Positions 38,301 to 43,019 of a DNA stretch of 64,000 bases are shown in pieces; within the stretch, counting starts at the first letter, position 1, and the number at the start of each line of letters is the position of its first letter. A program made the translations under genes and the position numbers. Origin of the DNA: Tetmemena sp. SeJ-2015 (taxonomy: Eukaryota; Ciliophora; Spirotrichea; Sporadotrichida; Oxytrichidae); contig JAJKFJ010022304.1 of NCBI GenBank assembly GCA_027382625.1, positions 1 through 64,000 on the forward strand, read 5' to 3'. The notes below the pieces were generated by a model. The model made no database searches and was not told where the DNA came from. It was given only the letters and a program-made list of their open reading frames with translations.

Positions 38301-41300
38301 ACCCTCGCAGGATTTGAGGACTTTTGAAAATAGTGAATGCTCCATCGGCTGTGTGGACACTACCATTTTTTTCATTTGCTTCGGAGATTTCACTTTGTGG
38401 TAGAGTATCAATCCTGTTTTCAAAAGGGAGATTGACTGAGCATCTAAGCTATGGGTAAAGACAACAGTTAATTCACGAAATGTGGTTTAGATGAACACTC
38501 CTTCGAGGCAACTATTATGAGTCCTTGATACAGTTTTGACTCAATTTTCAGACTCAAAGGTTGTTTAGCCTAGTCTTAGATTCTTTGAACATGTTAATAT
38601 ATGTAGATTTGAAAAACAACTTGTATATTTATGCGTAGAAATTTATGAAAGCAATATAATCTCAACTCAAACTCTACTAAATTACTTAAATATTGAACCT
38701 TTAGCCAATTATAAAGGATTATTAATTTAATAATTTGCAAAATAAATGATAATTTAATAATAATATTAGAGAATAAATCTTCATTCTGGTGTTCAAGAAG
38801 AAAAGGCCCATATCTTGAACAGGAATCCCACTGTTTATTTTCATTAATAAAAGTTTAGATTAGTAGATATAGACAAAATCTAATAAGAGTTTGTTGGCAG
38901 GTCAAAGAGAGAAACAAATGTCAGAGGCTAGTTTATTCCTAGAGTAAATGCTATTAGTTTATTAGCCTGAAGAAGATCAGGGCCAAAGTAAAATTTGGCA
39001 CACTTAATTTAAGATATTATAATTGTTTTTTGTTTTTTTTTGTTTTTAAATAAAAATAATAAAATGTAAAATTACTTCAGGATCTGAAAACACTAAAATT
39101 AATTATATAAATTAAATTCTTAGCTTTTATATTTAAACAGTAAAATCATAATCTTAAATATTTTAATGGTAAAGCTCTAATTAAAATGGAAATATTTAGA
39201 AATTCTTATGAAAATTAACATTTATAATAGCAGTCATAGATTATAATAAATATTAATAAAGCAAAAATATTTTTATTAAAATATTTTTTAAATTTATTAT
39301 AAACTTACATTCCCTCAAATGCCTTGTAAAGTTTATTTAAGGAAAGCTAAATTATTTAATATTTAGCTTTATTTTACGTTTCTATTACCTAGAATGTTGA
39401 ATTATTTTTAATTAATTTGAAACAGAAAAAACTTTGGGGATTCTTAAAATTAATTTTAAAATAAATTAAAAATTTAATTTTATAACCTATCAATCTAGAT
39501 ATTGCTAAAATAATCTTATTTAATTTAATCCTAAAAATTTTATTCTTTATAAAATTACAGAAATTCCAGAATTTTAATTTCGAGAAATAAGTTTTTTTAA
39601 AAAGCTTTTCATATTGAAATAATTATTAAACTTTGAGTTTTATTATGATCAGGAAAAAGGTATATATTTGAAGTAATTTGCTATGCTATTTATGGAAAGA
39701 ATGAAAGAATATATATATTGAGGACTAATACACATGAGCTTATAAGCTTTCTTATTTCATGATTTATAGCATAATTAATTATACCCTAATAAGATATAAA
39801 TGACACTTTTCATTTTCTTCACATCCTTTTATAAAAATTTTGATTTAAAAAAACATAATCATGATTAATTATTCATTTAAATAGGATAGATCTTCTTTAA
39901 AAATATAATTAGAATAATTTATAGTGACACGTTGAACAATTTTCAATTATTTTGAGTAATTTGGTAAAATATAACTAAAATTATATTTAATAAGAAAGCA
40001 TAAAAAATTCATATAAACGAATAGTAGACAGATTGAGTATCAGTCAAACCCATAATATGATAAGAAAGTGAGAATAAGTTATGTATAATTAATTAATTTG
40101 TTTATTATGGGCTGGATAAAATTATAAGATTGAAGACTAAAAATTGTTTCAATACAAATTAGTCGCCTTTTAAGCTGTCGCACTTAAGTAAAATGAAGTA
40201 TATCCAATTCTTAATGTCTCAAATAATTTATTGCACTTGTTCAAATTCTCCTTCTCTCAATTTTATTAAAAATTTTATCTAGAAGAAATTAAAAAAGACC
40301 TCTAAAAGTTTCACTTTTGTCTTAAACGAATAGGATGAGTCATGCAGATGAAGACTGAAAATTTTCCCTACTGTTTTGATCAAGAAAAATTTGCACTTCA
40401 AGTACTCTAGTGTCCCTAATTATTTCTATTATTTTACTTTAGTATCCAAGTATAGCATAATAATTAGACTAAAATTTATGATTAACTCAAAAATAATTTT
40501 TACAATGCTTATATATAATTAAGTATATTTTCCAGGCTCTATTTTGATAATCTAAAATCAATAGCTATCAAGCAGTTTAATTAGCTTGGAATTTCAAATT
40601 ATTTTCTCAAATATTAAAAAGTTATTTAATTCTATTTTGCCCACAATAAATATAATCGTGCTAAATTTTAACCTTAAATAGCTTATCTAAAATCTTCTAG
40701 GAAGGTGACCTTGAATTCAGTCTCTTTTTGTCTGATTTTTATTATTGATTTCTCTATCATAGATACTGACCGTTAAGTTTCATAGGAAGCTTGATTATTA
40801 CCTCTAAGATTAAATGTTTTTATATCCTCACAATCCTAAGATGTCTTATTAAGATTCCTCAATCTTAATGTTTGCAGTCTCAGTTTTCTCTGTTTTAAAT
40901 AAATGTTTACTTATCTTTAATTGATCTAATAATTGTAATTGCATTTGGAGATTAAGTGTCTTTATCGGGGGAAGCATTTCTTTTAAAATAAATATTTTAT
41001 TTTTCCAAAAAAACATTTATTTTAGAAAAAAATCTTTTTATTCGTCTAATTTGAGAATGAAAGGCCACATTTCGTTAGTTTGCACGTTTGGGTGTAGCTG
41101 TTTGTTATTTGTCATTCCTGCCACCACAAAGTATCCATCTTTAGACTGAGCTGAAGTTGTTATGATAAAGTCATCTGGAGTCGAAGCCAGATAACTTTAG
41201 GGAACGGCTAAGGGGAGCAATCCCTTTAACACCAATCAGGGTTAGAGCACACAAAATTATGTATTTATACTGTTTATAAATTAGACTAAGTAGAATTTTG

Positions 41301-41763
41301 GTGTCTTTAAACTTAAAGATGCAATTATAAATGCTTCTGCATTCTATATAAATTATAATTTAATTTAAGAATAATCAAAATCAATTTATTAAAAGAGCAA
41401 ATTTATTTTGAATCATATAAAATTATATCTCTCTCCCTTATAAAAAAATATTCGAATATAGCAATTTCTAAAAATTTTGGGTTCCGTTCATGCATTAAAG
41501 AAATATTATGCTAATTAATAAATATTTTAATGTTAAAATAAAATATCACAAACTTATCTTATATGTCTTCTGACAAAAATTACTTTTAATTAATATACGG
41601 TTTAACAGATTTTGATATGAAAAAATAAGAAAAATATCTCTATCTAAGAAAATTTTTTAATTAATTTTACGAATATAATTCTTCTTGAATGTTTTATAAT
41701 TTAACTTTAAAAGTAATTAATTTCCTAATTAAATTTAAACTATTCTATAAAGATGGTGTTCAT
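17376..41763 (-). CDS. surface-protein gene copy 1, IES-interrupted
   Basis: Full-length germline locus of a large ciliate membrane protein, about 24 kb because of IESs and insertions. It starts at ATG 41763-41761 in a tiny first segment and ends at TGA 17378-17376. Order on the minus strand: signal peptide and propeller-like repeat (41.3-41.0 kb), further repeats (40.9-33.1), cadherin-like ectodomain (31.1-26.0), Thr-rich stalk (27.18-26.9), membrane-proximal helices (26.0-23.8), multi-TM domain with the ciliate-typical IHMPLLDxNFPxNA motif (21.5-19.5), basic and polar tail (19.2-17.4). Segment order is collinear, so not scrambled. The repeat after the N-terminus (about 40.9-41.0 kb) is decayed, and the segment at 38.8 kb has extra bases plus UGA, so this copy may be a pseudogene. 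Family assignment rests on motif memory. Confidence 0.8.
17430..18483. other. IES near the C-terminus, copy 1 (pointer AATATT)
   Basis: AATATT occurs at 17424-17429 and 18478-18483. Removing one repeat plus the interval joins ...EEQKHNI to KKKQFLKSQRTTHGF and TGA, which aligns with copy 3. The 1054 bp equal the 173-bp IES of copy 3 plus an 872-bp foldback element and its 8-bp duplication. Confidence 0.85.
17458..18329. mobile_element. G-tract foldback MITE with 8-bp TSD
   Basis: 872 bp bounded by GGGGGGG/CCCCCCC, with inverted arms of about 150 bp (GGAAGTGCACC..., then ...GCCAAAAATGCC). It is flanked by an identical GAATTTTT at 17450-17457 and 18330-18337. It is absent from copies 2 and 3 at this site. 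No coding capacity seen, so it is a non-autonomous element sharing end style with the one at 35.63 kb. Confidence 0.9.
18478..19170 (-). CDS. copy 1 last TM helix and cytoplasmic tail
   Basis: From 19.17 kb downward: GWSVIGVLFFLIGTNLLILM (membrane helix), then FTSGLNFTGKMSSRGSSESY, a Lys/Arg-rich run (RKERTKKKKRIK), then a second conserved block IAMQPLPIESFYSIEADEST, and finally YVLRHLSQLIAQQHTLKGQK and SAFEKTKEEQKHNI. The blocks are conserved in copies 2 and 3. A frame change near 18860 between the basic run and IAMQPLP suggests a further tiny IES that I could not place. Confidence 0.75.
19511..19807 (-). CDS. copy 1 C-terminal TM segment
   Basis: 98 codons even in the standard code: a helix (SSLLALFFMVLCSFAPIGGL), RHFSLKLKSRR, then GTLYEGIDVRKVLAQIY, FFVRRISLAAVAVFL and DCPRVYHL. 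The pattern LYEG...FFxxRR...D.P is typical of the last cytoplasmic/TM part of large ciliate membrane proteins. Copy 3 has the same segment (63033-63329) with four differences. Copy 2 has it with many homopolymer indels (44.64-44.95 kb). The ATG here is internal, not the gene start. Confidence 0.85.
   Translation of the reverse strand: MQFVTFTDSVSSLLALFFMVLCSFAPIGGLFLIRHFSLKLKSRRVEGMIGTLYEGIDVRKVLAQIYIGIFFVRRISLAAVAVFLADCPRVYHLIYLIS
20047..20670. repeat. 624-bp near-perfect palindrome with GC-rich core
   Basis: Arms 20047-20312 and 20406-20670 with a 93-bp loop. The outer parts are AT-rich (ATATGCGAGAATTTAATTGG), while about 20163-20556 is strongly GC-rich (GACGCCGGCCTCC, CCCCCCGCCACC, GTCGCCGGCG), unlike anything else in the window except the inverted-repeat ends at 11.9 and 14.8 kb. 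Copies 2 and 3 lack it at this site, where their sequences continue directly. It sits in an IES or spacer between TM segments. The open frames inside are palindrome-derived shadows. It could be a foldback element. Confidence 0.85.
20830..21480 (-). CDS. copy 1 TM domain segments (IHMPLLDINFPTN-type)
   Basis: Three joined pieces. First, 21480-21225 encodes SLQFLWGLLNAL, HMPLLDINFPTN, a phenylalanine-rich FDFFPSQQILDTFFDF and FNDRFNNLDIF. Then 21190-20950 encodes SVLQSLGSNDFYIVVFVVLT, and after a 23-bp IES ALTIRVIKSRSNM and RLRYIYSKLAALLFFK. Finally 20900-20830 encodes FLIEGYLEMFLTTLLNSLNV. The succession HMPLL..NFP.N, LGS.FY, KL..LFF and EGYLE is the C-terminal membrane domain I know from large ciliate surface proteins. 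The plus-strand open frame here is a shadow. Confidence 0.85.
21068..21090. other. 23-bp IES, copy 1 (pointer AGCAA)
   Basis: AGCAA occurs at 21063-21067 and 21086-21090. Excision joins ...VVLTPIA to LTIRVIK in frame. The same site has 22 bp in copy 2 and 25 bp in copy 3. Confidence 0.9.
21617..22824 (+). pseudogene. Tc1/mariner-IS630 family DDE transposase, broken
   Basis: Would cut and join element ends. Read with TAR = Gln, one frame runs from ATG 21617 for about 358 codons. An N-terminal helix-turn-helix (TYPEVAHILGLRVGTVSMII, then RGRKRLLTED) precedes the catalytic core: YIDESSFNVW with Asp246, LLMDNLSIH with Asp324 and NPIEN with Glu358, so the last two are about 33 residues apart (DD34E-type). 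In-frame TAA at 21875 and TAG at 22289 are read through, supporting the ciliate code. Breaks: TGA at residue 95 (21899-21901) and a one-base loss after NPIEN near 22691. Beyond that the frame continues WALIKKEWRGVTVS to TGA 22822. IARSHYKTLISSLRGHS follows that TGA in frame, so the true end may have been farther on. Confidence 0.88.
22883..23442 (-). CDS. second ORF of the transposon, unknown function
   Basis: Convergent with the transposase. It starts MNVIESSLWCPHYKEIRLLP and includes IPDLRWILAVLSTLSPKEDI and a Cys/Trp-containing VPPCWKAS. After HRRRKESR the frame changes near 23110 (TAA, then TGA in frame), and a different frame continues KYMRLKEIRANLENKIETEK, a probable coiled coil, to TGA at 22885-22883. 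This is either a frameshifted single gene or two overlapping ones. I recognise no family. Confidence 0.55.
23790..25315 (-). CDS. copy 1 membrane-proximal segments
   Basis: Conserved with copy 2 at 46.1-48.0 kb. From 25315 down: CFEQCGSDFRSQKGFQGYSY then GINIFQHSLEMKMK and SSIFSPGECW. From 24.90: NYICIVNDERILYG, KRHKPPSGVP. Near 24.75-24.66: NTLTATIPDEVDQTTSYV. Near 23.97-23.80: NASLNTIMLIQLN. Frames change between the pieces, as expected for IESs that I did not resolve. Function is unknown beyond lying between stalk and TM domain. Homopolymer expansions at 24.77-25.08 kb relative to copy 2 suggest sequence errors. Confidence 0.55.
24314..24445. mobile_element. tRNA/SINE-like insertion with 12-bp TSD
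   Basis: A 132-bp insertion in copy 1 flanked by a perfect GCAAATAAATTT repeat (24302-24313, 24434-24445). Copy 2 has a single related CAAATAATATTTAA at the site. The minus strand holds TGGCACAACTGATCAAGG, like a pol III A box, and about 60 bases on GGGGTTCTTAATTCCC, like a degenerate B box/T-arm. The long direct repeat fits target-primed or RNA-mediated insertion. Confidence 0.65.
25620..26625 (-). CDS. copy 1 ectodomain end and juxtamembrane helices
   Basis: 26625-26378: QVEQIGIHPVVVSLIDLYDP, RRTDYIYYLFVLPPSQ and IIQTGTIPRMKADLL. 26275-26070: LNETVVDQIYQIIDLKITEQ, LEDFQNIILSNFAFALSSRF, IRDASQIQ. 25800-25620: KCFERSLSSQIEQILGIFF, then LVHITSNRQLFKFYHHFLK. All are conserved in copy 2 (48.67-49.52 kb) in the same order. 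DLYDPxxxTDYIYYLFVLPP looks like the end of a cadherin-like beta-sandwich. The rest is helical. 25.85-26.05 kb between them is homopolymer-rich. Confidence 0.7.
26905..27178 (-). CDS. copy 1 Thr-rich (mucin-like) stalk
   Basis: Minus strand: about 60 residues dominated by Thr with Ser, Lys and Pro (TTTSTTSTITTTSTTTTTS, later KTTTPAPTT), then QAPRTSAATLPPDQRPHF and LDNFTMVFGTFGSYY. A Thr/Ser-rich stretch like this is a typical O-glycosylated stalk of a surface protein. Copy 2 has a shorter version with the same flanks. Confidence 0.8.
27301..27714 (-). repeat. R1 copy in a copy-1 IES
   Basis: Reverse orientation: AAAATCGGTGATTGATTAAA at the left and TTATTAAATTCTCAGCTATA at the right. Copy 2 has no R1 at this position; its nearest R1 is at 48.27 kb. 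Confidence 0.8.
27850..28385 (-). CDS. copy 1 ectodomain segments
   Basis: 28385-28265 reads RIPTHRVTNGGGTPSDTGEL and YELLTMTLYHIA. 28200-27850 reads TFSPEMLSPKEYSKQISNNK, YHLNLNWSFHKSQFILADPN, then after a UGA SQGIVLIYYDFNITTLKKFK and LLPDNLTTNGQEDLNVNCP. Copy 2 matches (51.74-51.61 and 50.91-50.57 kb) but carries UGA codons and an extra ~75-bp stretch. The UGA near 28.05 kb is present in both copies, so an unresolved IES probably lies there. Confidence 0.6.
28840..29923 (-). CDS. copy 1 cadherin-like ectodomain segments
   Basis: Five collinear blocks. 29923-29778 NYYYCSAPAQNTDTISGNYC and TVDLGGDPKMHDNSWCK. 29577-29375 QTTTVYAEQFADIIFGPLSS then KCGTPTIDSMSYTSIILQI. 29292-29225 SNTNATVTNGLPKFMTLNQ. 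29170-29085 MTMDADKTKFTIKPTLIK. 28908-28840 LIYFDQQDDTYYLTQVREIL. GLPKFMTLN followed by KFTIKPT and DTYYLTQV is the rhythm of CADG/Ig-like cadherin folds. Pointers at five junctions (listed separately) join the blocks in frame. Paired Cys residues suggest an extracellular location. Confidence 0.8.
28909..29118. other. IES, copy 1 (pointer TTAA)
   Basis: TTAA at 28905-28908 and 29115-29118. Excision joins TIKPTLIK to LIYFDQQDDTYYL in frame. Not cleanly reproduced in copy 2, which has lost a base nearby. Confidence 0.6.
29539..29560. other. 22-bp IES, copy 1 (pointer AATTAT)
   Basis: AATTAT at 29533-29538 and 29555-29560. Copy 2 has 21 bp at the same place with pointer TTAT. Both excisions give one frame, MRLLQ(L/V)N...QISDQVSQNQTTT. 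Confidence 0.85.
29578..29782. other. IES, copy 1 (pointer TTTTT)
   Basis: TTTTT at 29573-29577 and 29778-29782. Excision joins HDNSWCK to KMRLLQLN in frame. A homopolymer pointer is weak on its own; the restored frame supports it. Confidence 0.65.
29924..30301. other. IES, copy 1 (pointer TAATT)
   Basis: TAATT at 29919-29923 and 30297-30301. Excision joins QMASSPIK to NYYYCSAPAQ in frame. The orthologous site in copy 2 has 315 bp and pointer TAAT. Confidence 0.88.
30297..30873 (-). CDS. copy 1 ectodomain segments with two mapped IESs
   Basis: 30873-30797 reads NILLSPVTIAQNPIYVPADG and KAY. 30545-30464 reads LFASSSYSFPGGNAAFSGSG and KAFM. 30449-30297 reads ISTYNLETGFDIVTQNAVIW and QINTQMASSP. 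The TAA in TIAQNP is CAA in copy 2. Joining at the pointers AATA and AAATC gives one continuous frame. Extracellular, probably beta-rich. Confidence 0.88.
30445..30463. other. 19-bp IES, copy 1 (pointer AAATC)
   Basis: AAATC at 30445-30449 and 30464-30468. Excision gives KAFM-ISTYNLETG in frame. Copy 2 has 17 bp here with pointer AATC and the same product. Two lengths that differ by 2 and restore one frame argue strongly for excision. Confidence 0.93.
30546..30800. other. IES, copy 1 (pointer AATA)
   Basis: AATA at 30542-30545 and 30797-30800. Excision gives ADGKAY-LFASSSYS in frame. The copy 2 equivalent is 222 bp. Confidence 0.88.
31040..31145 (-). CDS. copy 1 ectodomain segment
   Basis: Reads IGECLDLFYAGSYKLYMTSQ then DFTNPTVLRLVLFN. 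Copy 2 (54.54-54.65 kb) has the same with only conservative changes. The junction to the next segment (QQNILLSP) was not resolved. Confidence 0.8.
31150..32029. other. AT-rich IES content, no gene seen
   Basis: Part of the large IES between the 33.1 and 31.1 kb segments. Contains a short GC-richer patch at 31.40-31.50 kb without a convincing frame. Confidence 0.4.
32030..33084. mobile_element. 1.06-kb TA-flanked inverted-repeat element
   Basis: Terminal inverted repeats of about 37 bp starting GGATGAATACGAATGCTTTA (left 32030-32066, right end 33084), flanked by TA on both sides. It is absent from copy 2 at this site, where the corresponding IES is about 1 kb shorter. The minus strand carries open frames (PHSHSLLKPPSTPQRSFLRG, DDLRGLEEQESSLLLKTAAQ, then an ATG ORF 32464-32261 starting MISFLHLPHSSFASLTKCAY) interrupted by UGA. 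No transposase motif. A shorter relative lies at 50.92 kb. Confidence 0.82.
33105..33425 (-). CDS. copy 1 propeller-like repeat segment
   Basis: Reads IAFNLKQALVDFIFDQVKSP, then SREFSSVTGSGYYFQKVTTY, SGTSRELFACTGGLVQQRQ, FWLSDFATNPPTLKYKQNY. Copy 2 (55.67-55.98 kb) is collinear. At one codon copy 1 has TAA where copy 2 has CAA. The alternation of hydrophobic strands with ACTGG...FWLSDF resembles a beta-propeller blade, as in the N-terminal repeat. Confidence 0.85.
34620..34690 (-). CDS. copy 1 Gly-rich segment
   Basis: Reads AIFGTGGGGGLVGSINTYPV. Copy 2 has GGxGG..GGTNTY at 56.43-56.47 kb with an indel. A short Gly-rich linker is likely; the frame is uncertain. Confidence 0.5.
35174..36582. 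repeat. 1.4-kb outer foldback with nested G-tract MITE
   Basis: Outer inverted arms start GAGCACGTATCTCGAAAACT (35174) and end with its complement (36582), each about 300 bp and nearly identical. The spacer between them holds about 170 bp of unique DNA and a nested 616-bp element. Copy 2 has only about 0.2 kb between the matching coding segments, so the whole palindrome is a copy-1 insertion in an IES. Confidence 0.8.
35633..36248. mobile_element. nested G-tract foldback MITE with 8-bp TSD
   Basis: Begins GGGGGGGCCTATCCTCGTCA and ends with the inverted equivalent (CCCCCCCC). Flanked by GAATTAAA at 35625-35632 and 36249-36256. Inner arms share GCCAAAAATCAGCCAAAAAC, similar in style to the element at 17458-18329. 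Confidence 0.87.
36712..36775 (-). CDS. copy 1 short segment
   Basis: Reads LSLSYDPFENQNFVMIGGGT. Copy 2 (56.67-56.74 kb) reads SLSYDPFGNQNFVMLAGG. The shared TAG/TAA codon before NF is read as Gln in both. Confidence 0.75.
37043..37465 (+). repeat. R1 copy in a copy-1 IES
   Basis: One of the best-preserved copies: TTTATAGCAGAGAATAAAA at the left, a GATGATGATGAGGATGAGG tract, TCGAACAAGCTACAGATCGG, and an end at AATTCCTACTATATTAC. Copy 2 lacks it here. Confidence 0.85.
37705..38560 (-). CDS. unrecognised gene cargo inside a copy-1 IES
   Basis: A GC-richer island of nearly 1 kb between two copy-1 segments; copy 2 has only about 0.39 kb in the whole interval. On the minus strand a frame of about 125 codons (38560-38190) includes SCLEGVFIQTTFRELTVVFT and ISLLKTGLILYHKVKSPKQM. 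Later frames include LEAIQKYFAALMPSYNSKKQ and, at 37930-37705, HLILEKDIFQAAALVLEILN and TESHSMISRSYHLGSGKWQQ before TGA. The plus strand has a competing frame from 37946 (MDIVFVEPYCYTQVALWEF). UGA codons break each. It could be transposon cargo or a captured gene fragment; no family recognised. Confidence 0.45.
38785..39003 (-). CDS. copy 1 repeat segment (KCAKFYFGPD)
   Basis: Reads KCAKFYFGPDLLQANKLIAF, TLGINQPLTFVSLFDLPTNS, ILSISTNLN, then frame changes and UGA appear where copy 2 stays open. The in-frame TAG after GIN is TAA in copy 2. A 4-base excess near 38820 relative to copy 2 breaks the frame, unless it is part of a small IES. Confidence 0.75.
39010..40690. other. AT-rich IES DNA with one short conserved block
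   Basis: Mostly unconserved A/T-rich sequence. Only 40.02-40.09 kb matches copy 2 (58.30-58.36 kb); there the minus strand reads DTQSVYYS in both, resembling SDSQAVYYQ of the copy 0 repeat, so it is probably a small coding segment. Confidence 0.5.
41040..41320 (-). CDS. copy 1 N-terminal segment (signal peptide)
   Basis: Reads KDTKILLSLIYKQYKYIILC, ALTLIGV, a gap, then TPDDFIITTSAQSKDGYFVV, AGMTNNKQLHPNVQTNE and WPFILKLD. The part between signal peptide and TPDD is damaged relative to copy 2, and the downstream CCG.I.DIQ stretch is missing. Confidence 0.8.
41321..41754. other. first IES, copy 1 (pointer TAAAGAT)
   Basis: TAAAGAT at 41314-41320 and 41748-41754. Excision of 434 bp joins ATG AAC ACC ATC TTT A to the signal-peptide segment: MNTIFKFKDTKILL. 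Copy 2 shows the same with an 8-bp pointer and 248 bp. Confidence 0.92.
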
Positions 41764-41880
41764 ATTAATTTTGGATATGAGTTTTATTAGTTTTATTAAA
41801 GTGTATAAAACCCTAAAAAAACCTAAAAGTTACATTTTTCATTAAAATATATAGAACCTTTTCTCACACTTTATTTAATA
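41764..41880 (-). promoter_or_regulatory. conserved 5' flank of copy 1
   Basis: Immediately upstream of the start codon, ACTCATATCCAAAATTAA, a TACACTTTA motif and GTGTGAGAAAAGGTT are shared with copy 2 (59327-59435) in the same order and spacing while neighbouring DNA diverges. Probably 5' UTR/promoter. No TATA box position can be set. Confidence 0.55.
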
Positions 41881-41884
41881 TTAT

Positions 41885-43015
41885 TTAAAAGCCTTAGATA
41901 TAAATATTAAATGCCTTGTATTTCTATTAACCTTAAATCTGGAGTAAATATAAACTCATTTTATATTAAGGTTGCTAATATTTTCAAATGAGTTGAATAA
42001 GTAAAGAATAGAATTGAATTTGCTAATTAAATAAAGAACAATAATTTTTCAATTTTTATAGAAATCAGGCTTAATTAATTTATGATTTTAGTGCAGTTAG
42101 TAAATATAATATACTAATTAAATATTATAAATCAATTTCTAAATATTTTTAACAAAATATTTCTAAAAAAGGGAATAAATTTAAAAATTTTGAATATAAA
42201 ATTTTTATTCGCATATTTACCTTTCAATTTCATGTGGAATTTATATTTTAAAATTTTTATTTTTTTAAAAAAAAAATTAAATAAAAATTTAAAAGGTTTT
42301 TTAAAAATGATTTAACAGTTGTTTATTCTTTCACTAATAATTTCTATATTTTGAAATAGGATTTCTTTAAAGCTCATCATTATTTTCTAAAATAACAAAA
42401 TTTTCTTTTTCTATGCAAAAAATTACAATTCTATAAGCTAAATTAAGGGTATTTATTTTCATAATTAAATTGGCTGAAAAAGAAAAGGCCCCTTATCTAT
42501 TTTGTAACAAAATATAATTAAGAAAGTATAAGTCTCAACGATTGATTGAGTGGAAATTTAATCTTTTTAAAAAAGACACTTAAAATATTTGAGTGAGTTC
42601 TCTGCTTTAGTTATGAGCTAATAAATGCTAAGGTCCATAAATATTGATGCTGAGCAAGATTAAAGGTATCATTTTTAATAAATAAAGAGTGCTGAGGCGA
42701 TTATTAATATAAGCATTATATTTTTCCATTTGCTATAAAATAAACAGATTATCTATAAATAAATTTAAGTTTCACAGCTGTTGTTGTAATATTTTACAGC
42801 TGATGATTATAATCTATATTTTTCTCGTTTAAAATAATCATTTGTTCTTCTAATAAATTAAAAGAAATAAATTTAAATTAAAGGGGAAATTTAAAATTTA
42901 CTAATTTCAAATAAAAAAAAATTAAAAAATTATTTGTAAATTTGAATAATAAAATTAAAAAAATTTTTTAAATTTTTGTTGAAAACGGGCTTTTTTTTGA
43001 TAAAGATACTTTCCC
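41885..43015. other. spacer between copies 2 and 1
   Basis: AT-rich, no gene seen. 42.75-42.86 kb resembles 17.09-17.17 kb and 60.43-60.49 kb (shared spacer: AAATAATCATTTGTTxxTT). 42.2-42.3 and 42.9-43.0 kb are homopolymer-rich. Confidence 0.5.
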
Positions 43016-43019
43016 AAAT

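Noticed and set aside
41321..41754. Intron interpretation of the coding interruptions
   Set aside because: Borders lack GT-AG, are flanked by direct repeats, and vary in length between paralogues while giving the same joined frame; IES excision explains this better.
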